Shown here one piece after another: positions 48,201 through 56,751 of a stretch of DNA of 64,000 nt. Location: contig BLSF01000008.1 in NCBI GenBank assembly GCA_012862575.1, positions 719,871 to 783,870 on the forward strand, in the 5' to 3' direction. Within the stretch, counting starts at the first letter, position 1. Each line of letters starts with the position of its first letter. The notes under the pieces were generated by a model, which saw nothing but the letters and a program-made list of their open reading frames with translations, was not told the origin of the DNA and did not search any database. Made by a program: the position numbers and the translations under genes. The DNA comes from Parietichytrium sp. I65-24A. Its lineage: Eukaryota > Sar > Bigyra > Thraustochytrida > Thraustochytriidae.

Positions 48201-49380
48201 AATTGCAAGCCCAACGCAACAACAGATGGAAAATTCACGCAAGGATGGCGGTCCCTCAGCACCACCTGCTCCGATGTTACCAAGAGGGTTTTTGAGCCCG
48301 ACTAGTCCAAATGGCCCATACGCGTTCGGTGTGGGATCCCCTGGTGCAGTCATCGCGATGCAGGGGAGCGAAAACGGCCTGGCGCCTGTGTCCATCAGCA
48401 CTGTTGGGGATTACAAGAGGAGTCCAGCGCTGGAGCTTGTAAGCGCTGGCAGCCTTCAAGAATCAAGTCCAGCTGTTCCATCTATCAATTCGCTCAGCAC
48501 CATTAGCAGACATTCTCTTCAGCACGTTTCAAAGGAAAGCCTGCACACCGCGAGTGGAAATCTCATTCAGACCCCTCACAGCAATCCTTACGAGGTTCGA
48601 ACGCCCGTTTCACCGGACGACGGATCAGAACTTTTGTCACCAGGTTCTTCAGTGTTTTCAGGTTCTCCTGGTAACAAGAGTAAGAAGAATGACAGCAAGA
48701 AGAAGAAGAAGAAGAAAGGCAAAGGAAAAAAGAAGCTGCAGAGCGGAGATGTCGAAAGCCCTACTGACGACATCGAAGCATTCGACCTCGAGGGCAGCAG
48801 CCCAAAGTCACAAACGAAGAAACGCGGCAAAAAGGAAAGTCCCAAGACACCAACTAGTCCGCCTCTTCATAGCCCTGGCTCGATCGAGGAGATCGATGTT
48901 GATGCTCCATTGGCAAAATTGATCAAAGAAACTCCAGCGATGCCAAAAACACCGACAGACGATCCACCGGGACCGAAGAAAAAGAAGAAGAAGCAAGGAA
49001 AGGGCAAAGGTAACAAAGTTCTTCCATACGATAATGACTTGGAAGACAGACGGGCTGGGATTCAGGTGATTCAGCTCCAATCAGACGGCCCTAGTCCAGG
49101 AAACGGCACTCCAAAAAGAGACAAGATCAAAAAGGCATTTGGAGAGCAGGAACGACTGAGAGTAGCACAGGGCAAAGCAGAACACGTTCTCGATTTCGAC
49201 GCGAAGAATGAGCTTCAGGTAAACATCCCTTCCCTGCTGCACACTCCAAGAACGCCTCTGGATCCCAAGACTCCAGACATTATATCGCCGAAAACTCCAA
49301 AAACCCCGCACACTCCTGACGGGGAAGCACCAAAACGGAAGAAGAAAGCGAAGAAGAAAAAACAGAGCCCAAGCAAGTGA
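45217..49380 (+). CDS. Receptor-like protein: SPT-repeat stalk, duplicated ectodomain with EGF modules, one membrane span
   Basis: 1387 residues from the ATG at 45217, which starts a signal peptide (MRMRGPQLLLGLLSLALHVL). The order is a Cys-containing N-terminal region (about 30-105), and a 220-residue stalk of SPT/PT repeats (109-327). Then come ectodomain unit 1 (330-540), EGF-like module 1 (NPCAIDPCSGHGSC start), a short PT linker, ectodomain unit 2 (about 605-815) and EGF-like module 2 (NPCHFNTCSGHGTC start). A transmembrane span IGAAIAGTFCGVAAVCFGAL lies at about 877-898 with a KRRRAKK stop-transfer. The cytosolic tail of almost 490 residues is Ser/Pro/Lys-rich with KKKKKK blocks and TPKTPKTP-type repeats, and has no kinase or other enzyme motif. 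It is probably a cell-surface adhesion or sensing protein. SPT stalks are common in stramenopile wall proteins. Confidence 0.88.
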   Translation: MRMRGPQLLLGLLSLALHVLNTNAVIHRDCSKTYQLAYYCRHYDNCYWDSSTATCRNVENFVYPTQSPTYAPTQVLSPVDGGCASASSKAVCLTYMDCVWKNSQCKDGPPTSRPTTSPTKSPSRSPTSSPTNAPSKSPTPKPTRSPTQSPTKLPTFAPSKAPSQAPSKAPTSSPTNAPTSTPTKSPSGAPTNEPTFTPSRSPTTSKPTKSPVSFMPTASPTQAPTDIPTSTPTTAAPSSSPTSTPTEQPTLDPTRSPSYAPSKSPTSTPTSSPTTAAPTKAPTSSPTQPTATPTTKPTTMSPSASPSQTPTLSPSFAPTEAPTSPDSIASIIRVQDILSPDENATFNLFYTPHKALQVKEVLEFMTMQLVGDEYFGDLEERTFHEQVMTQTAINISKVDDLNSTERAGLLANLTIAHCSEAIDGLTHCHIADWNSSDFDEASAARQLLVSDAEGSLLYPFYIVRAFRAVGFDNLYKISDAQTGSGSNAGLLPTRVSGGMVSLYDTSTRSKSEQISAIHSSIDRIEETYAENFNEILEYNRTFDSNPCAIDPCSGHGSCYVNSTTSLEECVCESGYIGTSCETYTPKPTESPTAGPTAGPTMPGSSIAFSAFQSFLSADYDAEFSLSFGFEPPLDIAALEFWDNLMTSDSFLSNETERNVDQIVLVQTGIMVEEYYRMTHDELESIRTQVDEYFCDRNLEGMRYCQAWNTDNLANASLSRLLSTNALDIPFILIRSYNTSTAIDILEECQQSPTLQSSGATLLDCQILGGIANIFEANVDTTAEKSSQLQSLILASMESLKTTLWDVRGTNLILPDTLAPNPCHFNTCSGHGTCSFDSSGEESCTCDNGHYGSTCDQSIGYDTGSDDDNKDDKDDSWIGAAIAGTFCGVAAVCFGALFLVKRRRAKKPTAVEPEKENNKDGPEANDKFSNSRKPGDTAMPPTDDALATRNSSKMDNISATWSSTALDTKKLRALAPKVSPVPPRMPQLSEIHRISAIASPTQQQMENSRKDGGPSAPPAPMLPRGFLSPTSPNGPYAFGVGSPGAVIAMQGSENGLAPVSISTVGDYKRSPALELVSAGSLQESSPAVPSINSLSTISRHSLQHVSKESLHTASGNLIQTPHSNPYEVRTPVSPDDGSELLSPGSSVFSGSPGNKSKKNDSKKKKKKKGKGKKKLQSGDVESPTDDIEAFDLEGSSPKSQTKKRGKKESPKTPTSPPLHSPGSIEEIDVDAPLAKLIKETPAMPKTPTDDPPGPKKKKKKQGKGKGNKVLPYDNDLEDRRAGIQVIQLQSDGPSPGNGTPKRDKIKKAFGEQERLRVAQGKAEHVLDFDAKNELQVNIPSLLHTPRTPLDPKTPDIISPKTPKTPHTPDGEAPKRKKKAKKKKQSPSK
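45541..46195 (+). repeat. SPT/APT codon repeat region
   Basis: Imperfect in-frame repeats of three- to four-residue units (SPT, APS, APT, KSPT) over about 215 codons. They produce a long open antisense frame of Gly/Val/Asp composition that is not a gene. Confidence 0.85.
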
Positions 49381-50008
49381 GCGGGGGCCTCCGCTGATGA
49401 GAAATAGTTTGGGGCGAATTATTGCTCCGAGGCGAGAGAAGACCGCACTGCATAACATATTGTGAAAGCACTTCGTTAGTAGGTTCACGGTGTACGAAAC
49501 AATGGCGCCGTTGTAGCGTTTGAACTACAGCTATATACATAGCAGATTAATGTCGGGGTTGTAAACTTCTCATGAAATTATTGCAGGGTGACTCTCGCAA
49601 TCGGAAACCTTGGCAACCCCTCCACAGACTTAATGTCGCGCCGCAATATCCGCCCGACACAGGTAAGCAGATGTTATGTACATGTAAAATATTAGGAACG
49701 GAAGCAAATGAAATAATTATGACCACGAATCACTCTATCTGTTTCACTTGATTGGCCGCAGAGTCTCCCATTGTTCGCTAATAATGCACATCACACAGTC
49801 GGGCGGATTTCTCGCAAGGACGCAGTATAAAAAAGCTCTCGATTCGATCCATTCAAATTGACTTCTCACGACGCCTTACCTTTCTCGCTTGAAAAGACCT
49901 CGTTCACCGCATATGTGCAACCCATTTCCACCACATATTTTATAACAAGAGCCAGCAAAGACAAGCGCAATGGCAGCTGGAAACAATGACATCAAAAAGA
50001 TTGGACTC
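49381..50008. other. Convergent 3' spacer
   Basis: Lies between the SPT/EGF gene (+) and PEX12 (-). No gene or notable repeat is seen. Confidence 0.4.
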
Positions 50009-51215
50009 TCAAGACTCAAAGAGTCTTCGGATCGCATGTGGCGGGCATATAGATCCCGCAACAGGGCACTGCCCGTGCTCACTAGCAAAGCGGTGTATAC
50101 AGTTGTAGCAGAATGCAACACCGCTGGTCGAGATAGCGGGATTAACTCGAACCTCGTGACATAGAGGGCACAATTTCGGGTCTCGAGGCATCCTGATGCC
50201 TGAGGATCGGATCTTTGGTGGGATCGGAGCGGGGGGGATCACAGCCGGTCCTTGCAGGCTCTCCCTCTGGCTCTGGTTTTCTGGAGAATAATACCACTCT
50301 ACGAGCTTGAAAACGAGAGCACTTGTCACGAGCATCGTCTTTAAGAGCCCAAAAGTTCTGTGTAGAATTTTTCCCACAAGGCCACGTTTTGCTGCTGCCT
50401 GCGCCTCTCTGTCAGCATGCTTTCGCATATCGTCTCCGTTGATCCGGCTCAAAACTATGCCTTGAGCCCAAAGCAACGGAGAGTAGTATTTGGACTTGTG
50501 AAATAGAAATGAGATCTTCGTGAAAAAAGATGAGAATTCCAGAAGGGCCAGAACGTAAGGCACGCCTCTTGCGAATAGGATTCTCAAATGGGACTCAAAA
50601 ACACTCGTCTTTTGCTGCTCATCCGGTTGGGTGCCTGCGTTCCGAATTACCGCGTTGTTCTTCTCGTGCAGCCTGAGAATTTTCGATTTGAAGTAAGGCA
50701 AAAGTGCGATGCTGAGAAGTGATACTGCTTTGTGCCTATTGTCCAGATCTACCAGATGCCCTGTTGCCCTGTCCACGCGCATTCGTTTGAGTGCATAAAA
50801 GTTCTCCGCAAACGATCCGTCGTACATGCTGAGATAGTGTTTCTCGACAACAGCGACAAGGACAGCGTAGATCTCATCCTAGTTCGCACAGCAAAGTGTC
50901 AGTCTTTCCGCCTTTCGCTCTCCTTCTTACTTTCTCTCTCTCCATCTCTGCACAGGGTACCGACCGTCCTCGCAGCAACTTACCTTCCACGGGAAAATAT
51001 TAAAAGCTCCCTCATATCGCTCTCCAAACGTGCGGAGCAAGAACTCAAACGCTGGCTACCAAACAAAACCCCATCTCATCAGCTGCGATAAAAGCCAGAG
51101 AGCGTCGCCCCTATCTCAACCAACTTACCTGCAGTCCCGCTGACAGGTTCCCAGCCATCGAAAGCTCAAAGATCGTAGGATCTGGCGTGTTATTCAAGAG
51201 GCTGGAGAGCATCAT
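50009..51215 (-). CDS. PEX12: Peroxin-12, peroxisomal RING E3 ligase subunit (three exons)
   Basis: PEX12 forms, with PEX2 and PEX10, the peroxisomal membrane ubiquitin ligase that recycles PEX5. Exons are 51215-51129 (29 codons), 51055-50984 (24 codons) and 50878-50009, all joined in phase 0 through GTAAGT...AG introns of 73 and 105 bases. The product has 342 residues, close to the family's 350-400. The spliced reading PDPTIFELSMAGNLSAGLQ, then PAFEFLLRTFGERYEGAF, then DEIYAVLVAVVEKHYLS, SFAENFYALKRM follows other PEX12 proteins. The C-terminal degenerate RING (290-342) has CPLC, CYNC and a single later CP, the five-cysteine pattern that binds one zinc. A hydrophobic span lies near LLKTMLVTSALVFKLVEWYY. 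The intron-less third exon alone lacks the conserved N-terminus. Confidence 0.95.
50879..50983 (-). other. PEX12 intron 2
   Basis: 105 bases, GTAAGT donor and CTAG acceptor, phase 0. Confidence 0.9.
51056..51128 (-). other. PEX12 intron 1
   Basis: 73 bases, GTAAGT donor and GGTAG acceptor, phase 0. Confidence 0.9.
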
Positions 51216-51997
51216 CTTTCTGTCGCGTCTTTTCCTGCTCCCAGCCAGCGCAGCACCAAACTGGAGTCAGTACTCAACTCGCCGATCTCGCTTGACTCCG
51301 AGCTGCGCGCAAATCCGACCGCGGGCCTCTGTGAAGCAGACAACGGCCGCCGAAGGAAGCTTGTGAGGGAGTCAATCGGATCGAAAGAGAAGACCGAGCA
51401 AGCACTTGCGGTCGTGCTCACGCGAGGTTTGAGTTGGGATTGTTGATGTAAGCGAATGTAAGCTCGCGCATTCGCCAATTCCCAAAATTCCCAAAGCCCA
51501 AGGTAAGGGAAGCTAGCCGCTACTGTAATAGTAAGGAGCAAGAGTTAGGGAGGTAGGTGCCAATTAATGTGTCTCTTTGGATGTCTCAGGTTCAGGTGAG
51601 AGCGGTGTGGGGTCACGGGTAGGTGGTTGGGATGGCTGGGAAACAGAGAAATACGGAATAACATCGTTTGGTGTGTCTACAATAAGTACTGCTTGTTGTG
51701 GGTTCCACACGGCAAAAACAACTTTGAAAAGCCAGAATTATTGTGTGGGCTGGTAATTTTCATCTAGGCTTATCGCGCAGGTGTGTGTGCCTGAGTGCTC
51801 CAATGTTTTGGCTTAAAAGCAAAGCTCGCAAAGGCATGCATGGGATCCACGGACAGATAACCACAGCTCGCGATCCTAGATTCCAAGACATATCATTTGT
51901 GTCGTGAGCAACGTCGCCAAATCCGATGACCGAACTGTGACACCGGCCATTTCGCAAGCAGTAGAGCAAAGGCGGAACCGAAAAGGAGGACGAGCGT
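51216..51997. other. Spacer upstream of PEX12
   Basis: Contains the PEX12 promoter side and the 3' side of the following minus-strand gene. The frame at 51212-51541 overlaps the PEX12 start in another phase and is not called. Confidence 0.4.
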
Positions 51998-54679
51998 TCA
52001 CTCTCGGTGAGCATGCTGGGTGACGCGGCCCATCTCCAAGTATGAGTCGGAAGTGGGGTCCAGAAGCTCAAGGATGACGATAGAATGCAGAATGGTACGA
52101 TCTCTGCTCACCCAGTGTATTCTTGACACCCTCTGTTCCCCGATCATGTGTGAGAGAATAACCTTGTTGTCCTCGATCCAAGCGCGGTAAGTCCAACCTT
52201 GAGAGAGCTGAGAAAACGGACCAGGAAGAGAGATACCCCAATGGTGCAAATCACCATCCAAGAGAATTTTCGTGGTTGTATTCGAAATCCACTTGCGGTT
52301 CAAGCGGGTTGTCAACTCTATGCCATGTTGTTCGATTTCAAACCTCGACTCCATGAATTCAAACATTTTGCTTAAAATCCAAGGTGTTCCCATTTTGCGG
52401 CGCATCTCTTGCATGGCATGCTCCGACTCCTCCGTCTGTCTCCAACGGCCCTGAATATTTGGAATTCGCATATACCCTGGACCGTCGAGGTACTGAGAAG
52501 TGACGAGCTCCATCTCTGAGGTCGGGGCGGACGAGGGGTTTGAGGCGCTACTGTTGCTACTACTGTTACTGCTAACGAGAGATGTGAAAGCACCAATAGC
52601 AGAAGAGATGAGATTGGTTGGCTTCTTGGCTTTCGCAGAGACTTGGTTTTCGGCGGCAGAGACCGATTCTTTTGCAAAATTATTCGAGTCTGCCTCGTTT
52701 GATGCGCCCAACTTTTCGCCGCGGAGACTCAACTTGTTTGTGTATTTGCTGAAAACGCGATCAAAGTCTACCCTGCTGATGTTCCGGTTGCGACGGAACG
52801 ACTCCAAGTGCTCCTGCACAAGGCGAAGAAACCCCTGATAATTTGGCGTTCCATTATTTGATTGCTTTGTAAGCTGCTCAACCGCGCGGGCAAATGCAAC
52901 TTCGTGTCGCAAGTAAGACGCCACATCTTCCATCATCTGGTCGCTGGTTGTTCTCTTCAGCTCCTTGGGAGCGGCAAAGCCGTACCCTTCTTCGTCGATT
53001 GGCCCGACCGCCTCCTGTTTGATTTTTGCGCTGCTGTCCTCTGGCACTGCTGGCCACCAATCGTTTTGTGACGCTTCATCTTCCCCGTCCCCGGAAAACA
53101 TCTGAAATATAGCCCCGAAATCCATGTCTTGACCCAGACCGTCATACGGTACGTCTGTCGCGCCGGATTCAAAAGGTACGGGTAGAAAGGGAGGGTTTGA
53201 GTGACGCCGTCTGCTCAGACTCGATTCGCGCTCCTGCTGTTGCTGTATACGGCCCATCAGAAGAGCTAGTCTCTTCATCACGCCTTCTAGACGAGACGAC
53301 TCTCCACTAACTAGAGAGAGTTGTTGCTTGCGAGCAGGAGAAACAAGCACAGCAGGGCCCAATGTCACAGTTGCTGTGATCCCGGCCGTCTTGATCGGAT
53401 CTTTGCTAACTACTTGGATGTTTTCTGGAGCATCCACCAAGCGCTTTTTGCGAGGGGGATCTGATTCCAGATCCCTTCCGACCGAAGGGTCTGCATTGCT
53501 TTGCGAATTTGCATCTTCCTCATCTTCTTCATCACTGCCTTCTTCCTCTTTTTTAAGATCGTCTTGTAAAGATGTGGACGACTTTGAGCGCTTCATAGGA
53601 ACGGCGACCGGCGCAGAGGGAGCGAGCGTAAACCTCCGGCGCCTTCTGCAAAAGAGCATAAAACTAGGGGATTGGAATACAACCTTGCACACCATCTCGT
53701 CAGAGCCTGGCGAAACAGGCTCAAACATGTAACACTGTAGGGCGTGCTCTGCGTCACAAGTGTGTTTATTCGAGGTCCACCCGTAATGCCAGCCACGGCG
53801 CTCCCTGTTGTACTCAAAGGCAGACACTGTGTCAGTGCATTTTTCGTCCAGCCTTTCGCCACGAACCCAAGGCTTGATGGGTTCGTCCTTGGACCTCTCC
53901 ATCTCCGCCGCCCGTCTTAATGACATGCGATCCCCAACTGCGAAAGGTGGGGGGTCTTTCTTCTTGACAAACTCAACCCAGGTGAGGTAGGATTTTGTTG
54001 AAAGACCCTCAGGATGGCTGAGCTCCACCTCCACAGACCTGCCGCAAAATCCGCGCTCCTTATGTCTGAAACCACACGACGGGAAACACCGCAGATTCTT
54101 CAAGCCACCCCGTTTATTGTTTCGCTGATACATAGACTGGAAAATCTCGTTTTGAAAGTTCCCCGCCAAACTTGTGTTATGATGCTGAGTATTGTGCCCG
54201 TACGCATTCTCCGATTGAGCAGCCTTTTGCTTGCCCGGCCCAGGGGGATAAGCTACATAAGTTTCATCAAGGGGGAACTCGCTATGCTCTACATAGGAGC
54301 CTGCTCGAGCGTTTCCTGGGAACTGTAAACTATGCCCAGGTCTTCCCTGGTGATCTCCGGGGTAGGCTTGTTCGTCAACGACGTGCCGAAAGCCATGCAT
54401 CTCTGTCAAAACAGGTCCCGCCATGGAGTCGTAATAGTAATCTTGGGAGCGAGAGCTGTCGTAGAACTGACCATCAGCAGTCATCCCTTGCGTTTCGGAG
54501 TGGTAATAATACATGTTTGAGGAAGCTTGCGGACCATGATGTCCAGCTACACTGCCAGTGTGGTGCTGTTGCGGGGCATCATGCCGTGGGTGCTGCAAAT
54601 GATGCTGCGGCGGTGGCGGCGGCGACTGAGACGAATACGCATGTTGCTGACCAGGTGCGTACATTTGCCGCGACTCCAT
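51998..54679 (-). CDS. Large uncharacterised protein with Cys/His N-terminal segment and possible lipid-binding C-terminal barrel
   Basis: 893 residues from the ATG at 54679. Residues 1-190 are Gln/His/Tyr/Pro-rich low complexity. Residues about 193-330 form a compact region with LRCFPSCGFRHKERGFCGRS, spaced like a small zinc site, and strand-rich YLTWVEFVKKKDPPPFAVGD. The middle is Ser/Glu-rich with KKEEE and RKKR basic/acidic patches, suggesting a nuclear protein. A helical segment around 600-680 contains FRRNRNISRVDFDRVFSKY. The last 140 residues (from GRWRQTEESEHAMQEM) have the order of a calycin barrel: initial G-x-W, two helices, then alternating strands ending RVSRIHWVSRD and ILELL. 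That fold assignment is an inference from pattern only. No enzyme motif is seen. The gene is intronless. Confidence 0.75.
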   Translation of the reverse strand: MESRQMYAPGQQHAYSSQSPPPPPQHHLQHPRHDAPQQHHTGSVAGHHGPQASSNMYYYHSETQGMTADGQFYDSSRSQDYYYDSMAGPVLTEMHGFRHVVDEQAYPGDHQGRPGHSLQFPGNARAGSYVEHSEFPLDETYVAYPPGPGKQKAAQSENAYGHNTQHHNTSLAGNFQNEIFQSMYQRNNKRGGLKNLRCFPSCGFRHKERGFCGRSVEVELSHPEGLSTKSYLTWVEFVKKKDPPPFAVGDRMSLRRAAEMERSKDEPIKPWVRGERLDEKCTDTVSAFEYNRERRGWHYGWTSNKHTCDAEHALQCYMFEPVSPGSDEMVCKVVFQSPSFMLFCRRRRRFTLAPSAPVAVPMKRSKSSTSLQDDLKKEEEGSDEEDEEDANSQSNADPSVGRDLESDPPRKKRLVDAPENIQVVSKDPIKTAGITATVTLGPAVLVSPARKQQLSLVSGESSRLEGVMKRLALLMGRIQQQQERESSLSRRRHSNPPFLPVPFESGATDVPYDGLGQDMDFGAIFQMFSGDGEDEASQNDWWPAVPEDSSAKIKQEAVGPIDEEGYGFAAPKELKRTTSDQMMEDVASYLRHEVAFARAVEQLTKQSNNGTPNYQGFLRLVQEHLESFRRNRNISRVDFDRVFSKYTNKLSLRGEKLGASNEADSNNFAKESVSAAENQVSAKAKKPTNLISSAIGAFTSLVSSNSSSNSSASNPSSAPTSEMELVTSQYLDGPGYMRIPNIQGRWRQTEESEHAMQEMRRKMGTPWILSKMFEFMESRFEIEQHGIELTTRLNRKWISNTTTKILLDGDLHHWGISLPGPFSQLSQGWTYRAWIEDNKVILSHMIGEQRVSRIHWVSRDRTILHSIVILELLDPTSDSYLEMGRVTQHAHRE

Positions 54680-54748
54680 GCCACCTGACCTTGTTCACCT
54701 CTTAGCTTCCTGGGCGCTCCATACACCGCCCGACCCCTAGCAAACTTT

Positions 54749-54788
54749 ACCGCTTTCACTTTCACTGTCTCACTGTCACTTTCACTTT
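54749..54788 (+). repeat. TTTCAC / CACTGT tandem repeat
   Basis: Alternating CTTTCA and CACTGT hexamer units, 70-110 bases upstream of the start of the 51998-54679 gene. Confidence 0.75.
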
Positions 54789-54895
54789 GCCAAGATCGCT
54801 ATCTTCCTTCGCTCTTTCCTTCCCAAGCACACAAGCACACAAGCACCAAGCAGCCAGCCTTCCCTCCAAGGCGCCAGGTGCACCCGGCTTTGAGC

Positions 54896-54937
54896 GAGTA
54901 TTGAACGAGTATTGACCGAGTATTGACCGAGTGTTCG
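54896..54937 (+). repeat. GAGTATTGACC 11-mer tandem repeat
   Basis: Three to four GAGTATTGAMC units, about 220-260 bases upstream of the same gene. Confidence 0.8.
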
Positions 54938-54971
54938 AGCACGGGAAGAGCACGATACTTGTTCCCTTTCC

Positions 54972-55020
54972 CCGACAACTGTGACAACTGTGACGACTGT
55001 GACGACTGTGACAACTGTGA
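54972..55020 (+). repeat. CAACTGTGA 9-mer tandem repeat
   Basis: Five units alternating CAACTGTGA and CGACTGTGA, about 295-340 bases upstream of the same gene. Confidence 0.85.
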
Positions 55021-56246
55021 GTGGTCTTACCGAGGCGCCAGGAAAGAAAATGTGAAACGGTCGGCCACCGCGCCGGCTCCCTTCGTATCTCCGGTCCCTT
55101 ATGGTCCGCACCGCGTACCACTAGCTACTCGAGGACGCTAACAGGTCCGCGTACGCACACTGCGGACGTACGGGACTATAGACGCAGCTACGCGTGGTAA
55201 GCCAAGGTGGAGTGTGCTAGGGCCTTGCGTTAAGGGTCGCTAGGCGCTTGTCTCCAGATCGGTAAGGGTGCAGTAGCGCCTCTTAGCACCTGAGGATGGG
55301 AGATGACATTTACGGTAGTGGCGTGGTAATTGAATTTGGTGGATAACAGGGATAGGAGGAAACAATAGCACTGAATTCTGATACAGCGTATTACAGCGTA
55401 TTCGACTTGGCAAGTACTCTAGCCACACGCTATAGCCACCATAGGCAAGTGGCTTTTGGAAAGGTGGTACTGAGTACTCCGTAGCACTTGGTATGGACTG
55501 GGTGGTAGAATGGAGTCAGCCACACTGGTAAGAAAAGAATGTCTTTAAGGTAACCCTACCGCTAACTATAGTCCGTACGCCCTTGGTTTTGGCCAGCTGA
55601 TGTGTGAGCAAGGATTAGCAAATCTCGTAAGGAAATCCACAAGAGCGGGTTAGCACTATATAGCCTAGCTTAGCATGGGGGAGTTTGACAGAGAAAACTG
55701 TTCACTAGCAATATTTATTTGTTCACAAGTCAGGAGAACCAAACAAACCCCACCGCTGTCGGTACTCAGTACTCATCAGTTCACTCGACATATTTCGAGA
55801 TTCTCAACTCTGACAATTCGGGCGATCTGTGAAATGTCAAAGCGGAACGGAGGTTTTCGAATTCTCCATTGTCTCGTGCTCCCTTTGCATCCCTTTGCTC
55901 ACTTTCGGTGGGGAGTTCACTATAACAGCTTTAGCTCTAGCTAGTACAATCTCGTTTTCAGGGTGTGCACATATGAATGAGCCAAGCGAAACGATCTCGT
56001 CACAGAGGTTCCTCTGTTACTCGTATAGCGGCTGCGTTACTGCACTGGGGCCCTGCGTGACGCGATTATCTGAGCAAGTATCAGGTTTGCACGTCACTGC
56101 CTGCAGTTGGAGTGTGAATGAGAGTGCGATGGTAGTGATGGTAACGAAATGTAACGTAAGTATAACGAAGTGAAAGTTTTTTCTTATCAGACGAGAGCGT
56201 TGCAAGTCATGCGTTAATCATACAACAACCGTGACGCGAGCGGGGC

Positions 56247-56284
56247 CACAGTGCCACAGTGCCACAGTGCCACAGTGCCACGTT
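56247..56284 (+). repeat. CCACAGTGC 9-mer tandem repeat
   Basis: Four CCACAGTGC units, 470-505 bases upstream of the deoxyribosyltransferase-like gene. Confidence 0.85.
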
Positions 56285-56751
56285 GCCATTTTCGGTCAAA
56301 CAGCAACGGCTCCTCCAAAGAAAAGAGGCCAATCAGGACAGGAGAAAGAACGGTGCGGCGCAGAAAAACGTCGAAATCTCACAGTTTGGGGATATACTGG
56401 ACTTCAAAAGCGGTGTTCACGACGAAGTGTCGGTTGATTGAGGTTGAGGAAGAGAACGGAGGCTCAAAGCACGTTTTGAAACGAGCTCTTCGTTGAATCA
56501 AGAGCTGGGGCATCGTATGTGCACTTTTGGAGCCGCTTCATCTCACGTAGAGGAACTTGGCTGACACACGAACTGAAGCCTCCACCCGTGCTGGCTCGAC
56601 CGGTGGATGGGTTGTGAACGCAAGCTCAAGTATTGTAGGAAGTAGTCACGTTGCTTGATCAATATTTTGCAATCTGCAGATATTCTTCAATCAAGGCGAA
56701 AACGGGCTTGGCCTGCGCGGTTGAGGACAAACGTCGAAAATACCCGCCAGA

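Larger units (their letters stand above)
54680..56751. other. Divergent spacer rich in 9-11 base minisatellites
   Basis: Lies between two divergent genes and contains the arrays listed at 54749-54788, 54896-54937, 54972-55020 and 56247-56284. Short CTAG-containing stretches occur at 55121-55140 and 55935-55950. No gene is supported. Confidence 0.5.

Noticed and set aside
56247-56284. CRISPR-like array
   Set aside because: Units are 9 bases with no spacers, and the window is eukaryotic; this and the other arrays are simple minisatellites.
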